Of a stretch of DNA of 64,000 nucleotides, positions 10,675 through 25,200 are shown in pieces. Position 1 is the first letter of the stretch. Every line of letters begins with the position of its first letter. The notes below the pieces were generated by a model. It was not told the DNA's origin. It saw only the letters and a program-made list of their open reading frames with translations, and did not search any database. Source of the DNA: Aphelenchoides besseyi (taxonomy: Eukaryota > Nematoda > Chromadorea > Rhabditida > Aphelenchoididae); NCBI GenBank assembly GCA_024699855.1, contig JAMPIQ010000002.1, positions 16,306,001 to 16,370,000 of the forward strand, written 5' to 3'. Made by a program: the position numbers and the translations under genes.

Positions 10675-12218
10675 TCTTTACATTCGCACTGTTTGTAATT
10701 TAACTGTAAACGTCCAATAATCTTATATAAACGAAGTTTAATTGAAATCTTACTTGTCTTACATCAGAAGTTTTTGTAGATAAACAGAATGCAAGAATTC
10801 GAATGTAAAGAGATGGTCAAGTTTACGTCTTTTGCAACGGTAAATCACTATTGACTACTGTAGTACTGTAAAACGACTCGAAACTGATGGGTAATAAAAA
10901 GTTAAGCTCTTAATCCTTTATCTTAATTGCCTTTAATGCTATCGTATTTACCATATAGTCGCAGGCGCAATCTAATCCAGCTGCGAAAGCTTTGCATATT
11001 TAAAAGTTATGGAAACTGAACCATTTCTTTGTTTTTTGGTCCTAATTCCTTATTGAGGTACCATATCCTACGAAGGGTTTAAATTGTTTCACGTCTAAAA
11101 TTCGTACTACGAGTTGCTAAATTCAACAATTGTGAGCAACTTTCCTATAGTTCGGATGGTCCTTTCGTTTACATAAATTATGGACAATTCTTTTTTAAGC
11201 GAATAGTCTTTCTTGACACATTTGCGGAAACTAAATGTAAGTGTCATATTGCTTGATCATAGTGTATTCACGTTGCCTACTTGTTGGTACGATTACAAAT
11301 GTGCTCGCCCGATTGTATATGTGGACAGCTTTTTGATCATTCACCTAGAAGCATTCGTGCAATTTTCCGTTCGTAGGAAACGTATTCTCAAGTCAGCAAG
11401 ATTCGACTTACGGTAATTACAACTTTAATGGCTTTTCACAATCCTGTTGAGGAATCGAATAGTTTGTTCAATTTATTGTGGCTCCAAAGACCTCGTGATT
11501 TTGCACTTTCTAGTACCACATACATTAACATCCGCAGAATTCTTCCAATCTGTTTCTCTACTCTAAAGCCAATTCATTAGCAACTGAAGTCCAATATCCA
11601 ACTTGTAATTACATTTTGTCATCTGAATTCCGAATCACGGCCACTTGATTGTGCATCTGTCTTTTACTTTCAATTGTGTTTACGAATAGTAAACGCTCGA
11701 TTTCAATTTTTCTAGGAGCTCGTTTTCAAGCCCACCAATCAATTCGAAACGACAAATTTTGCTCGTGCAACTCGAAATCAATAGACTTTTCTCAGTGGAC
11801 TTGAAATCCTCAAAGTGGCTGTCGAGTTTCGATTGTCGTCGATTTGTTGATCATTCGACTTGAACTTGATTGGTGGGTGGTTGGCCACCAAATGTCCCAA
11901 CTAAAAGTCCCATGCTATTGCGCCTTTTTGCTTCCGCCCAACAATTTTACTGCGATTTTTGTACTTTGTAGTCCCATGATCCAAAGATTTGAGTACGACG
12001 CCGCTAATCGGTGTGATCGTACAGAAGCGATGGAAGTGTCCCAGTGGTTGAACAGATGCCACGACAGATTGACAGTTAGTTGAGAGTGTGATACTTTATG
12101 TTTTTTGAGTTTGTGTGGATCGTTTAGTTTTTGTTGATCAGTATTCTTTGAATTAATTTGTGTACTTGCAGCTCATCAAACCGACAGTTCAAACAACGGG
12201 AGATTTCATCAACCGAAC
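10675..12218. other. Intergenic region between SLU7 and DDX17 genes
   Basis: AT-rich. No convincing coding exon found. The last part holds a TGCAG acceptor at about 12171, from which an open frame runs in phase into the DDX17 start, so an upstream first exon of DDX17 may lie here. No repeat or RNA gene recognised. Confidence 0.45.
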
Positions 12219-14279
<2,061 letters not shown>

Positions 14280-17200
14280 TAAGGTTCAGTAATGAATTGA
14301 TAAGCACAGTAATTAATGTGCATTTGTTTTGTCTTAAATTTGTTAAATATAAACTATTTTTGGCGTTAACTTGATTGCCGAACTTACGTGTGACTATAAC
14401 GATCACACTATTGGAAGTCTGTAGGGATTATGATTGTTGTTTACAAGGCTTACAGATCTTCCAATGATAAGTCATTTGGAGCGCGTTTGCTTGATACTCT
14501 CGGGTTTCTTGAGATCATAGAAATTGGGAGCCCAAAGTTTTGAAGTTAAGCGCACAGTAAACTGATCGTTTTTTCGACCCGTTTGTAATCAATCGGTCGA
14601 AAAATACTGTCGAGCAAATGTTAATCCATCGGCTCGCAACTGTTTGTTCGCACGAAGATTGAGGGTTTAGGAATCGAACAAAAAGAAAGTACTAACGACA
14701 CCGAAAATCAACGAGTGCAAGCAGCCGACTCCGTTACACAGCATCTAATTGTAGGCTACGAAGTCGAAGAAAAGTCATGTTTTTGATCAACAGTCAAATC
14801 GTTAGCATCTGTTTCTCTTCACAATTAACACACATGTGGTCAGTTCGAAATGACCATGAAGTCCGCAAACGAATGTCTTTCCGACAACTTTGTCGTTGAA
14901 CGAAGAGAAGTGCCATCATAGAAGGCGAACTCATGTTTTTGTTCGAAAGCCGGCTATCAAATTACACGCCCATTTGGATGCTCGTTTCCTGTGCATATTC
15001 CATTTAATGAACAACAAACACGACCGATCGGCGAGAATCGGAAATCGACGTCTGGAAGCGCAAATGCTTGTAATTTTGCGCATTTTTCCGAAACTTCCGC
15101 CTATCCTACTGATAAGAAACGAAGTGGGAAAACAGATGGACGACAAGACGCCCGAAGTGAATCAACGAAGCCGACTGCCGCGATTTTCGTCCATAACATC
15201 ATCGTTCGCTTAATTTGATATTTCGCTTCGACATTCGATCTCGTTTCGTTCGAACGAAAGTTTTCGTGTTTTTTGGTCTTTTAACTCATCGGGTTCGAGA
15301 GGCTCCAGAAAACGTCTTGAATCCGCTCACCCACTTGTCGCTTCATTGGCCCGTTTATACAAAAGCACTCGTACAAACTACTTTCGTTTCTTTATGTGTT
15401 TGAACTTCTTCGATTGTGTTTGTTTAATCTTTTTTTGGTCAACGGCAATTTCAATCAACCGTCCACTCGACCATTAATCTCGAGAGAACCAGTTGATTTG
15501 GTCCGACGGCTAAAAGCTTCGCTGATGTGTTTTCGATCCGCCTTCTGAATTCGTCGATCGCGTGGTTTCCATTTCAAATCGCGATTTGTTTTGCTCACAA
15601 AAGCGATCACGCGTTTGCGTCGCTTCACCTTCTTCGCTATTGTGTACCGTCGCGATCGTCTTCAAGTTGTTCGATAATCCGTTGCACTTGTCGATGGCAA
15701 ATTACGTTGGATAGGCGTCTTCGGACGTCGACCGAGGAGAAGGGGGGTTTCGAGTGTTCGAATCGCTTTCTTCAACGTCATCGATGGCGTTTTGGAGATG
15801 CTGGAACCGGCAGCCGACTGATCGGCGCATTTGTAGTGAACCACGGCTAACCGTTTGAATTCACTCGAAAAACCAGTAGTTCAATTGCGCAACGGATTAC
15901 CTGACCATCAACGAAGTGTGAGTTTTGTGTTGTAATTCGCGGTCAGTCGGGAAGGACGTTGGTTTCGAAGGTCATCGGCGTTTTTTTGATTGTGGTTACC
16001 GAAATTTTCAAATTTTTGGTCGCCACTTCGTTTATGTGTGATTTTAACTGAATTGATCGAAATTTGATTGGTCGTGTTGACAGACTCAACGCAATGATTT
16101 CAAGGCTTGAGCTTTTCGTATCAACTTTTACTGTTCACTAACTTCGATCGAAACACTTTTCTTTCCTAATTCACGATCGATCATTTCCGCAGGTTTCTAT
16201 CATTGCTGTTGGTTTGCCGTCAACTTTTCGGAACATAAATCAACTTATGATAAAGTTTACGAAACGATTTCATTCCACCGGTTCCAAGGGGATCGATACG
16301 AAAACCGTTCGAAAGTCATGAACCTCGTTGGCAAACACACTGCTCACGAATACAATCGTAAAGAACGAGGAAGAGTTTAATGATCTGTAATTCTTTTACG
16401 ATACCACTATTGAGGTCCTGGTGAGCTCGTATCAACGGACTTTCGTGTTTGTCTTAGCATTCGATTTTACAATAACAAGAGGATTGGAAATAAGGACCGG
16501 TCATTTCCATCGTTATGAAGCATCAAGTATTGAATCATCGCGTCAATTGCTTCCGCACCTTTCGGACATCTTGTTTTCATTTCTGATCGAAACCAATTTC
16601 TTGCTCTCAAATTTTCGTATTTCTCCCACACTGTTCGTTTTGGTCTCAGCGATCCAGCTTTCACTTGTCAATGATATAGTCGAGTGAATAGCAATTGACT
16701 TTAAGATACCGGAAAGGTCGTTTGATTTCGACGAACCCTCCACGAAGAACTTGTCCGCGAGTTTTTGCCTTCTATTTGCAGAGTCCCGCCATTTTGTGAT
16801 GCGCACAACAAGCAGTCCGATCGCTTTTTCCCAAGTTATGACACCCATATTGCCATTCAGACTTTCTTTGCCACAACAGTTTGCCGCTTATGATTCCCGA
16901 TGCATACAAATGCGCGCGAACTTCGAGCACAAACTTTGATCTTTTGCTTCGACCGAAGTTGTCGAATGTCGTGAAATTAATTCAAACCATAACTTCTCTG
17001 TTAATACCAATCAGTTTGGGCTTAAATCGACTGTTTATGTTGCTACTGAAGTCACCGTTCATTTGCGCATATCCATCGAATCTTATCAACCACAAAGTCA
17101 AGGAGGTCATTTCGCCACAAGATGCTTCAGCTGACTCATTTTATGTGTTCCATTTCTTCATTCCCTCGAGATCATAAAAATCGACATTCCGATTGCGCGG

Positions 17201-19207
17201 GTTGATGTCGTTAAATGCACCGATTGAACGGTAACAATCATCCTCGAGCAATTAACTTTACGAAGTCATATTCTTAAGCTCTTTGCGACGTTCAAGTTGG
17301 GGGTATCGTTTTCACAAACATTTGTCGCGGTTTTAAACGATTCAGCGCGTTCAATTTCTCGCGGTTCATTTGCATTTCTGATCGTCTCTCCGGGATTTTG
17401 TTGTTGGTCATCAAAAACAACGTTTCCACAGCGAAGGTTTACAATCTCCGCATTAATCGGTCAACCGTGTGAGCCATTACTTTTCCCGACGCTTCATTGG
17501 CTATTTCCATGTGATTGTCGTGAAGTTTTTGACAGAATCAATCGAAGAGAAATGGAAGTTTGCCAATTGCGATGATCGATCGTGACACACGAAGCTGATC
17601 GTGAAGATTTCTCTTCCGGACCCCCAACCGATTGATTAGCTCAATTGTTCGTCTGCGGGTTGTTTTCGTCACATCACGTCTTATTGCTTTTGTTTTTCGC
17701 AACTAAACCGCAAAATTGAACTTCAAAAACATTCCGCCGCTCATTCTTTTCATATCCGAACGAAATCGAGTTGATTTTACTTTCTTTGTTTGCTATGAAT
17801 GGCTTCTTGAAGGTTATTCGAAGTTTCATTGACATCAGGATTGCTATATTAATCATTGCAGCGCGCTGCTATAGAGTTAGATTGCTTCATTTTGCGTGTT
17901 GACTTCTCAATCGAACAAACCGCGCGATTTTACGTCACTTTCACCAAACACACTCCCGATAGACACACAGCGATCGTGTTCGTTTGACTTCCTCTTCACA
18001 AGTTTTTTCGAACTGACCACTTGTCTGTTCTTGTAGTCGGGTATTCATTACAACACGTTTTCGGGCATAGCAACGGATTTAAATTCATTCATCGACTTTT
18101 CGAACGATCATCGTGTTTGCAACGATCGAGTTCAATTTTCCAATTGCCGTCGTGACTTGTAATTGCAACCGAACGACACGCGTCGGTGCAGTTCTCAGAC
18201 CCATAAGCTGATGACAACCCGTCGAAGAAGCTGCCGATTAAAAGAAACGTGGATGAGAAGCCGATTTTTGATTGGCGAGGAATCGAGGGATCGCGGCGAC
18301 GATTGAAATCAATCTGCGGTTTTTTGAAGCCGACGAATCCGAATTTATGACTGCTTTATCTGGAGAAGAAAGGGAGAGAATAGGGTTTGGAATTCAAATC
18401 AATCTCTCAAACACACCTTCAATCCCGAAGGTCGAAATTTGGAGGTGGTCCTGCGTGTTAATGGTCATCAGACGTTTCTCTAATCCAATTTACCTTTTAC
18501 TTCCAACCATCATTGGAACTGTTTACTTTGACGAGCTCGGCGGTCACTCTCGTCGAGTTTTTGTTCTCGACTTAGCGTCCGGAAGCGCAATTTTCGATTC
18601 CGCTCGTTCGATGGCTTTTCGGGAACACAACGAATGGCGATTATGCGCCCCGATTCCACACACGTGCACAACAAAAACTATCGAATGCTTCCACTCAATC
18701 TCTACGCTTTATACTCGTCGATTTGCTTCTGTTTACTTCTTATTGATTTCACGTTGTTTCTCGTTAACTCTCGTTCATTTCGTTGACACTCTAAGTCCAA
18801 TGAGTTCAGGAGTTTAAAGACGAATTTAAAATGCGCGATAAGAGTTTTGGCGGGAAAATGTTGACTGAAGTAAATGAAGTTGTTGGGACCGACGGGAAGA
18901 CGATGTCCGTTGAAGAAGTTGCATTGAATTTGTCTGTCGTAGTCAAATGCCATTGCGACGGCAAAGTTTCCGTTTTTGGACACGCACTGGAAATCGGGTT
19001 TTAGCTTCGTGGCCTGAGGCTATGCAAGTGCGCGAATTCATTTGAATCCCAAAGTGGACAAATGCGACGACACTAATTCGCTAACCACTGAGTTTGACAG
19101 TTGCCATGAAGTTCGCTGTGATTTGTTTTCGTAAAGTTCGTGAGTAATGTCGTTATTGCTGAACGTGTATCTTTGTGTTTGTTTGATTCATATTCCGATT
19201 TACAGAA
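14280..19207. other. Large gene-poor region upstream of the ASPP/APE-1 first coding exon
   Basis: About 4.9 kb without a recognisable gene. The base composition is less AT-rich than other spacers and contains many TCGA/TTCG words. The longest frame (18272-18817) lacks an ATG start and shows no known domain. The region probably holds promoter, untranslated exons or early introns of the ASPP gene. A TTTACAG acceptor at its end (about 19199-19205) leads into the first coding exon. Confidence 0.45.
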
Positions 19208-22200
19208 ATGCAAACGACAACGATGCCCGTGGGTCGGGCATCGACCAGTTTTGGAATCCACAAATCGGATGTTCCCGTGACGACAATCATTTCAAATTCG
19301 GACGATAATCAGAACGTTGATTATGCCTACGAATTGAAGTCAACGGAAATGGTACCGTGCATCGTAGCAACATCTGGACGAACCACTGTGTTTGAGGTAA
19401 TTTGGGGTTGATAGCAATTCGAAAGCTCTGAGCAAGTGCTTATGGTTGACAAGATCTTCATTCTCGAATTTGCAGCTGTTCGTCAGTTTACTTGTCATGA
19501 ATGACTTTTCGCTGCTTTTTATGATAAATCACTTTTACGAGTTTTATGCCCAAATGTCAACATGTTGAGGAATCATAATGATCACGACTACGAACTATTG
19601 TCATGTTTGTTTGGCGGGAGCTTATTGCCGAAAATGTTTGAATACTTTGCATTCAAGGATTAGTTGGATCCCAGTTCCGACTATCAAATGGCTGCTCGAA
19701 TTACCTTCTTATTGACTATAAAATCTCGACTAATAAAGAGATTTTCGGTCGTAATGAGTTCAACCAGTTCGAAAGGTCGTTTCCGGTTACTCAAGACGAC
19801 GAAACGCGTTTTTTCGTCGATCCCACTGCTTTCGCTCGCAACCACTGTAGCGTTCGAAGTGGTCGGCAGGTTTCTTGCCGTCGTTTTCTTCGCAAATATT
19901 CGTTGACCTCGATATTATGACCAATGGGTTCAGATCTGAAGTCGTTTATGTTTCTTGCAACAGATCCCTTTTGCACTCGAAAATTTCTCTCGGCATATCG
20001 ACGGCCACCATAACCGGTGGAATGACGAGCACCTCATGGCGCAGCGGTTACGAATAGGGTTTGCGTAGTGGTCGATGATTCAAACAACTAGAATTTCGAT
20101 ACCTGATTATGAAGTTTCGACTCGTGAATTCAATTCTTGTATGAGATCACAACGTTCTTTTGCGGTTGTTTTGCAATCTTGTGCCGCGATTTGGCGTAAA
20201 CAATTCCCGCAGTCGCTCGAGATTTGTGTCCACTCTGTTCGGTGGTATTACGAGCGCCAAAATGAACGCGCGCGGACTTCGCTTTATTGCCGACTATTCC
20301 TCCCTATTCACGACGAACATAATCATTCGCTTCTGTGGTCTTTCCGAGCGCTTTGACATCACAATTTGGCGGATAGCGTTTGTGGAGTTCGAATCGAAAA
20401 GCTCTGTGTTGAACTCTGAGCTTCAAACTTTGAATCAACGGTTGACACGAAAGTTTACGGGTTGAACGCGTTCGTTTAATCTCGGCGTTTGTCTAAACGC
20501 ACGACTCTTGTGTTTACTGCGATTGATGGACCGTTAGCAGCGGTTTCTTTTTCTGTATTTCTGTGTTTACATTAGCAATTCGAATCGCTTGACGGCAAAA
20601 GGCATCGGAAGCCTTTTTTGGAGCATAAATTTGGGAATTCGATTGGAGAACTTTACGACGAATGGTCGATTTGCGAGGTTCAAACAAATCGCCTTCGATG
20701 TGAATAACCCAGAAGATTGGTGTTTAGCAGAACTTCTTCTACGAGTTCAGGGTTTCATTGAAACGATCGGGAGAATCACATGAACGTCGCTATTGTCCCC
20801 GGCTTTTACTCTGTAATTGTCGGCGTGCACTTATTTCGAGCGTCTATTCTCATCGATTTTGAAGCACTTTGCCGTTAAGTGATGACGAGTCAATGAAGAA
20901 GCGGCGGGAAGGATAAGTGAGGCTAATAGACGATGCGGATTGCGTTGCATTCGAGTGTAAATCGCGTACAGTTTCTTGACGATATAGTCATTGGTTGCGC
21001 AATTGTCCATTGTTCCACTCATTACAGCGCTTTAAGAGCGAACGAATCGAAATTTGTTGTTTTTTCCAAGCGTTTTGTTTCAACTAACAAGCTCTCCTTC
21101 GTATGCTGACCTTAAGCTCCGTTGGATACCCGCACCGATGACCCGGTGAATTGAGGTCAACTTTTGCATATTCGTAGGTCTTCTTATTTCCTTTTGCGAC
21201 TTAACCACCAATTCCCGAAGATCAGTTCCTTTCAACGCCTGGGGCGCAAATATTGACAATCGGACGCTTCGAAGTCTTGAGTGTGATCAAGAGTCGCGTG
21301 AATCTTATGCTCTTCATGGAAAACGTTTGTTTGTTTTAATTTCCAAATTCCAATGTTCGCAATTTCGTGTCCACGAAAAGTTTGAACAAATGCGCGTGAA
21401 CTGACCACCGTTTATTGGTCGTGAGTTTGTTCAACGCTCGTGGTCCTCTGGAAGCGAAAAGGTCGGTTGACGACCAGCCGATTCGATTCAAGACGCTTTC
21501 TCGACGTCGAGAATCCCTCGTCGATACGCGTCATTGCAGCGCATTTGGTCGCTTCGAACTCACGTGTCAGATCGCATATTATCTCTTCGTCAATGTGTTT
21601 ATGAATCATCGATTGCGCAGACGCCAAATGTGTTTCGAACCCATTGAGTTTGAAGTCATGGCTCTCTGTTGGACTGTCGACCTGTTGAGTTCGAATTACG
21701 TCCGTGGAGCTTCGAAAGCGCGGTGTTGATTACTCTCTTCGTTGGACTTCGTTTAATTAGCGGCGCCAGCAATTAACATGCGCTCTTTTTGAAACGCTCG
21801 CCAGTCACGCACTCAATTTGTTTGTCGAACTGCTAAACCTCCACCACGACCATTGTCCGCATGATTGTCCCCAAAAGAAGAAGTCAATCAAATTTTGTTC
21901 GCACATTCACCGATTGATTTGTTGAACACGTAAATTTTGTTGTCATTTGTCGTGATTGATCGAAATGCCAACGACTCGTCCACACACGCTTCGCCGTTCT
22001 CTTCCTTTCCACAGACTCAAATAGCAACAAAATACGTAAGAGCAGACTCACGGACGAAAATTTCTGATTGATACGTTCGGACACTTTTGCTTCACACGAT
22101 TGTTTCGCTGTTTGTGATGTTGAGCTCTTGTGTGAAGTTTGTTAATCGGCTTTGTATCCGTGATCCAAAAATGACATTCGATTATAGGGCCAATGATGTC

Positions 22201-25200
22201 ATTTTTGTTTTAGAAGCTTGAATTTGAAGTGTTTTTCGATTAGTGTCTTCATCGCGTTTGCTCATCATCGTTCCGGCTGCCCATTTAGCCGTCCGCTGAT
22301 AGCGATCTCTTGATTTGCGCGCAGCACGGCAATCTCGTCGTTTCTGTCACTCATCTTCGCGGCGTTGAGTTGATTTTCGCTTTAAGTTCAATTTCATTCA
22401 AAGTCCAGTTTTTTGCAAGAACCATTGGGTTTTCTCATTTGGACTCTCAACCTCCGACTTCCGGAAGGTTTGTGTTTGAAGCCAATCTGGAAACCTGATT
22501 CTTCTTTTTGTTGTTCAGTCAATTAAACAGCCCGTCGATTACACACAACGACAGTTCATTGCAACAATTTTGTTTTCGTTTCAACGTATATAACAAGCCG
22601 AACGTGTACTCCCTTGTTGCAGCCGTCGCAGGGATATTGTGAATTGAGTGTCCGCATCATAATTCTTCCTCTTCTTTCCCTTCTCATGGACCCACCACTC
22701 AGATTTCCCGTCCTGAAGGATGCAACTTGGATAGCTAATTGTGTTGTACGAGGGCGGTAATTTCGAAGATGTTCCTGCATCTTGCTCATGTATTCCAATT
22801 GTCCGTCGGGTTAATTCGCGCACAGAAATTGCATTCGGGAAGAAGTTCTTGATGGAAAACGATGCTCACTTCGAATGCTGCGAACAGATTCATATTGGTT
22901 TTGTTTTCGAGCCCACAATGTCAGAATTTGTAATCATTGACATAAGTTTTTGACTATGAACCGACTGTTTGTATACCAGTTTCTACATTCAGCGGAATCT
23001 CGTTTACGATTTCGCAGAATTGAACCGGTTTCGCATTTCCACTTCATTGGAATCTCCGGTTGGTACCTTCGAACAAACAGATTCTCTGAACTTTTTGCGC
23101 TCTCCAACGTCATCACCTTATGAGCTTGATCACCTGTGCATAAACTGTGGAGTCGTATCTTTGTTAGTGAGTGGACTTGTGCTTTGAAGCCAGGTTTATT
23201 GACGACTTCATCAACGGCAGAAATCTGCATATTCAGATGTTCAGATCCGATTCTTATAGTACATTTCCTCGAGCGATTGATTGCCATTACAATGCCGGGT
23301 ATCGGCTCTCTTTGTCGGCTTGTTTGGTTATAAATGAGCTCCGGTTTGTGGGATACGAGCGGATGCGCAACAAAGTCGAGATCAATCGTTCGATTTTGCG
23401 TTTTAATCGAAAACGCAAAAAAATATTCCTGCTGCGACGCTTTCGATTATGCGCAGCTGGACCGAGCGTTCGCATATTCACGACGCATGAGAGTTTCCGC
23501 AGCGTGATGCAAAAGTGCGACTTGATCTTATGGTATCTTGCGGCCCACAAATCTTTTTGGATCAAGAAATCCAACTGTTGGTTTTTTTGCGTGAGTCTCT
23601 TGGTCATTTTTGTTTCCCGCCGTTGACGTCGATTCAAATCGACGCTTTTTTGTTTGGAGCGTCAGGTCTCCAGTCAATCTCATTTACGGTTCTGTGGTAT
23701 GTTTACGACGAGGTTACTCAAAACTCGCAAACGTTTTCTTGGAAATCCGTTTGAGCCCAAAAAACGTCAATTCCTTTGCGCGTTCGTTTGCGTTCAATGG
23801 GAGAGAAAAAAAAACGGCAAACGCGTTGAGCGCGACGATCGAAAGTCGAGGTCGCGCGACAACGTGGGTTACCCTCCGCCATTTGCATTGCCGTGGTCGA
23901 GCGACCTTCCCGAATACCACCTTTTGCTGTCCATTCATCTTATTGATTTGTTTCCAAAAAACGTTGCTTCTGCTCAGTAAATGGCTGAACACGAAAACGC
24001 TATTGATTGAGATTCCGCGTTTGAGTCGAATGCTTCTTGATTCTCAAGAAATTATATAATCGATTCAAGCAACTTTCGTTCGGATTTCTTTACAATCACT
24101 TTCAGGCAATGCCCGGATCACAAACTCCAACGGCGACGAAACCTCGACCGCTTCGAGTTCCTCAACCACCGTTCCAGTCTTTGACTCAATCGCCACTTCA
24201 TTGTGCTACACCGTCAACGTCTTCGCTCAATACGACAACGTTTCCGGCGCTTCCACATCCAGGATCCACTTCCAGTTTGCCGGCATTTCAAAATTTACCG
24301 CCTGGAGTCCGTCATTCCGCTCAGCCATCACTCTCCTCATCCACACTCCCGTCGTACAATCAAATCGCGTCCAAATGCAATTCATCGACTTTGCCGCATC
24401 GGCGACCTATACAACCGATGGAGTCCATAAACTCGCGTCCACTACTCAACCATATCAATTCGTCCAATTCTATGAGGTTTGTGGTTCAATTTGAAAACTC
24501 ATTTTACACCGCTAAAACTCGAAGCTTATTTCTCTTCCGCTGATCTTTAGCTCATGTCCAGCGCAAATGTTTGTTTGAATAGCAAACTCATGACGTCGAT
24601 TGTTTGCTCAAATCTTCGTTTTAACAATTGACCACTAATCGTCAATCCAACGCTCTTCAATGCAAAGCTTTTGCCGCTTTTTGATGTTAACTTCTGCGAA
24701 TCCACAACTTTGATGTTTACATGAGAGTTGTTTAGAATCCAAAAACGAACACAAAGCTTTTCATAAACTCAATCATTTACACATTTGTTTATCTTTTCAG
24801 TCGCGCCGAACTGATGGAAATTGCACGTCGGAAACAAGCTCAAATCGACTCGAATCAAGAGTACATCAATGAAATGGAACGACAGAAGGCCGCCTTCTTT
24901 CACGCCAAACGACAGGGACTATGCGCTCAGGCCGAGATCGAGAATCTTCGTCAGGACATTCAACGCGACGAACAAACGTTGGAGCGGTTGGGAGGTGCAA
25001 AACGAGATGTTCGAACCTTTTCGGCGATGGCCAATCAACAACGTCAATTGATTCACGACGCCAAAGACGATTACATCGGAAAGGAAATCGATTTGCGCCG
25101 AGCGGCCGATCGCATTCATTCTCTACGCCATCAACGTGATCTGATGCATCAGCGAAGAGCTGCAGCCGCCAACGCAGCGATCGAACGACAACGACGTTTG

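Noticed and set aside
18272..18817. 181-codon open frame upstream of the ASPP gene
   Set aside because: Starts with TTG, has no known domain and sits in a region where long chance frames are favoured by composition.
22166..22207. Hairpin as a microRNA precursor
   Set aside because: The 12-bp stem is too short for a microRNA hairpin; kept only as a small inverted repeat.
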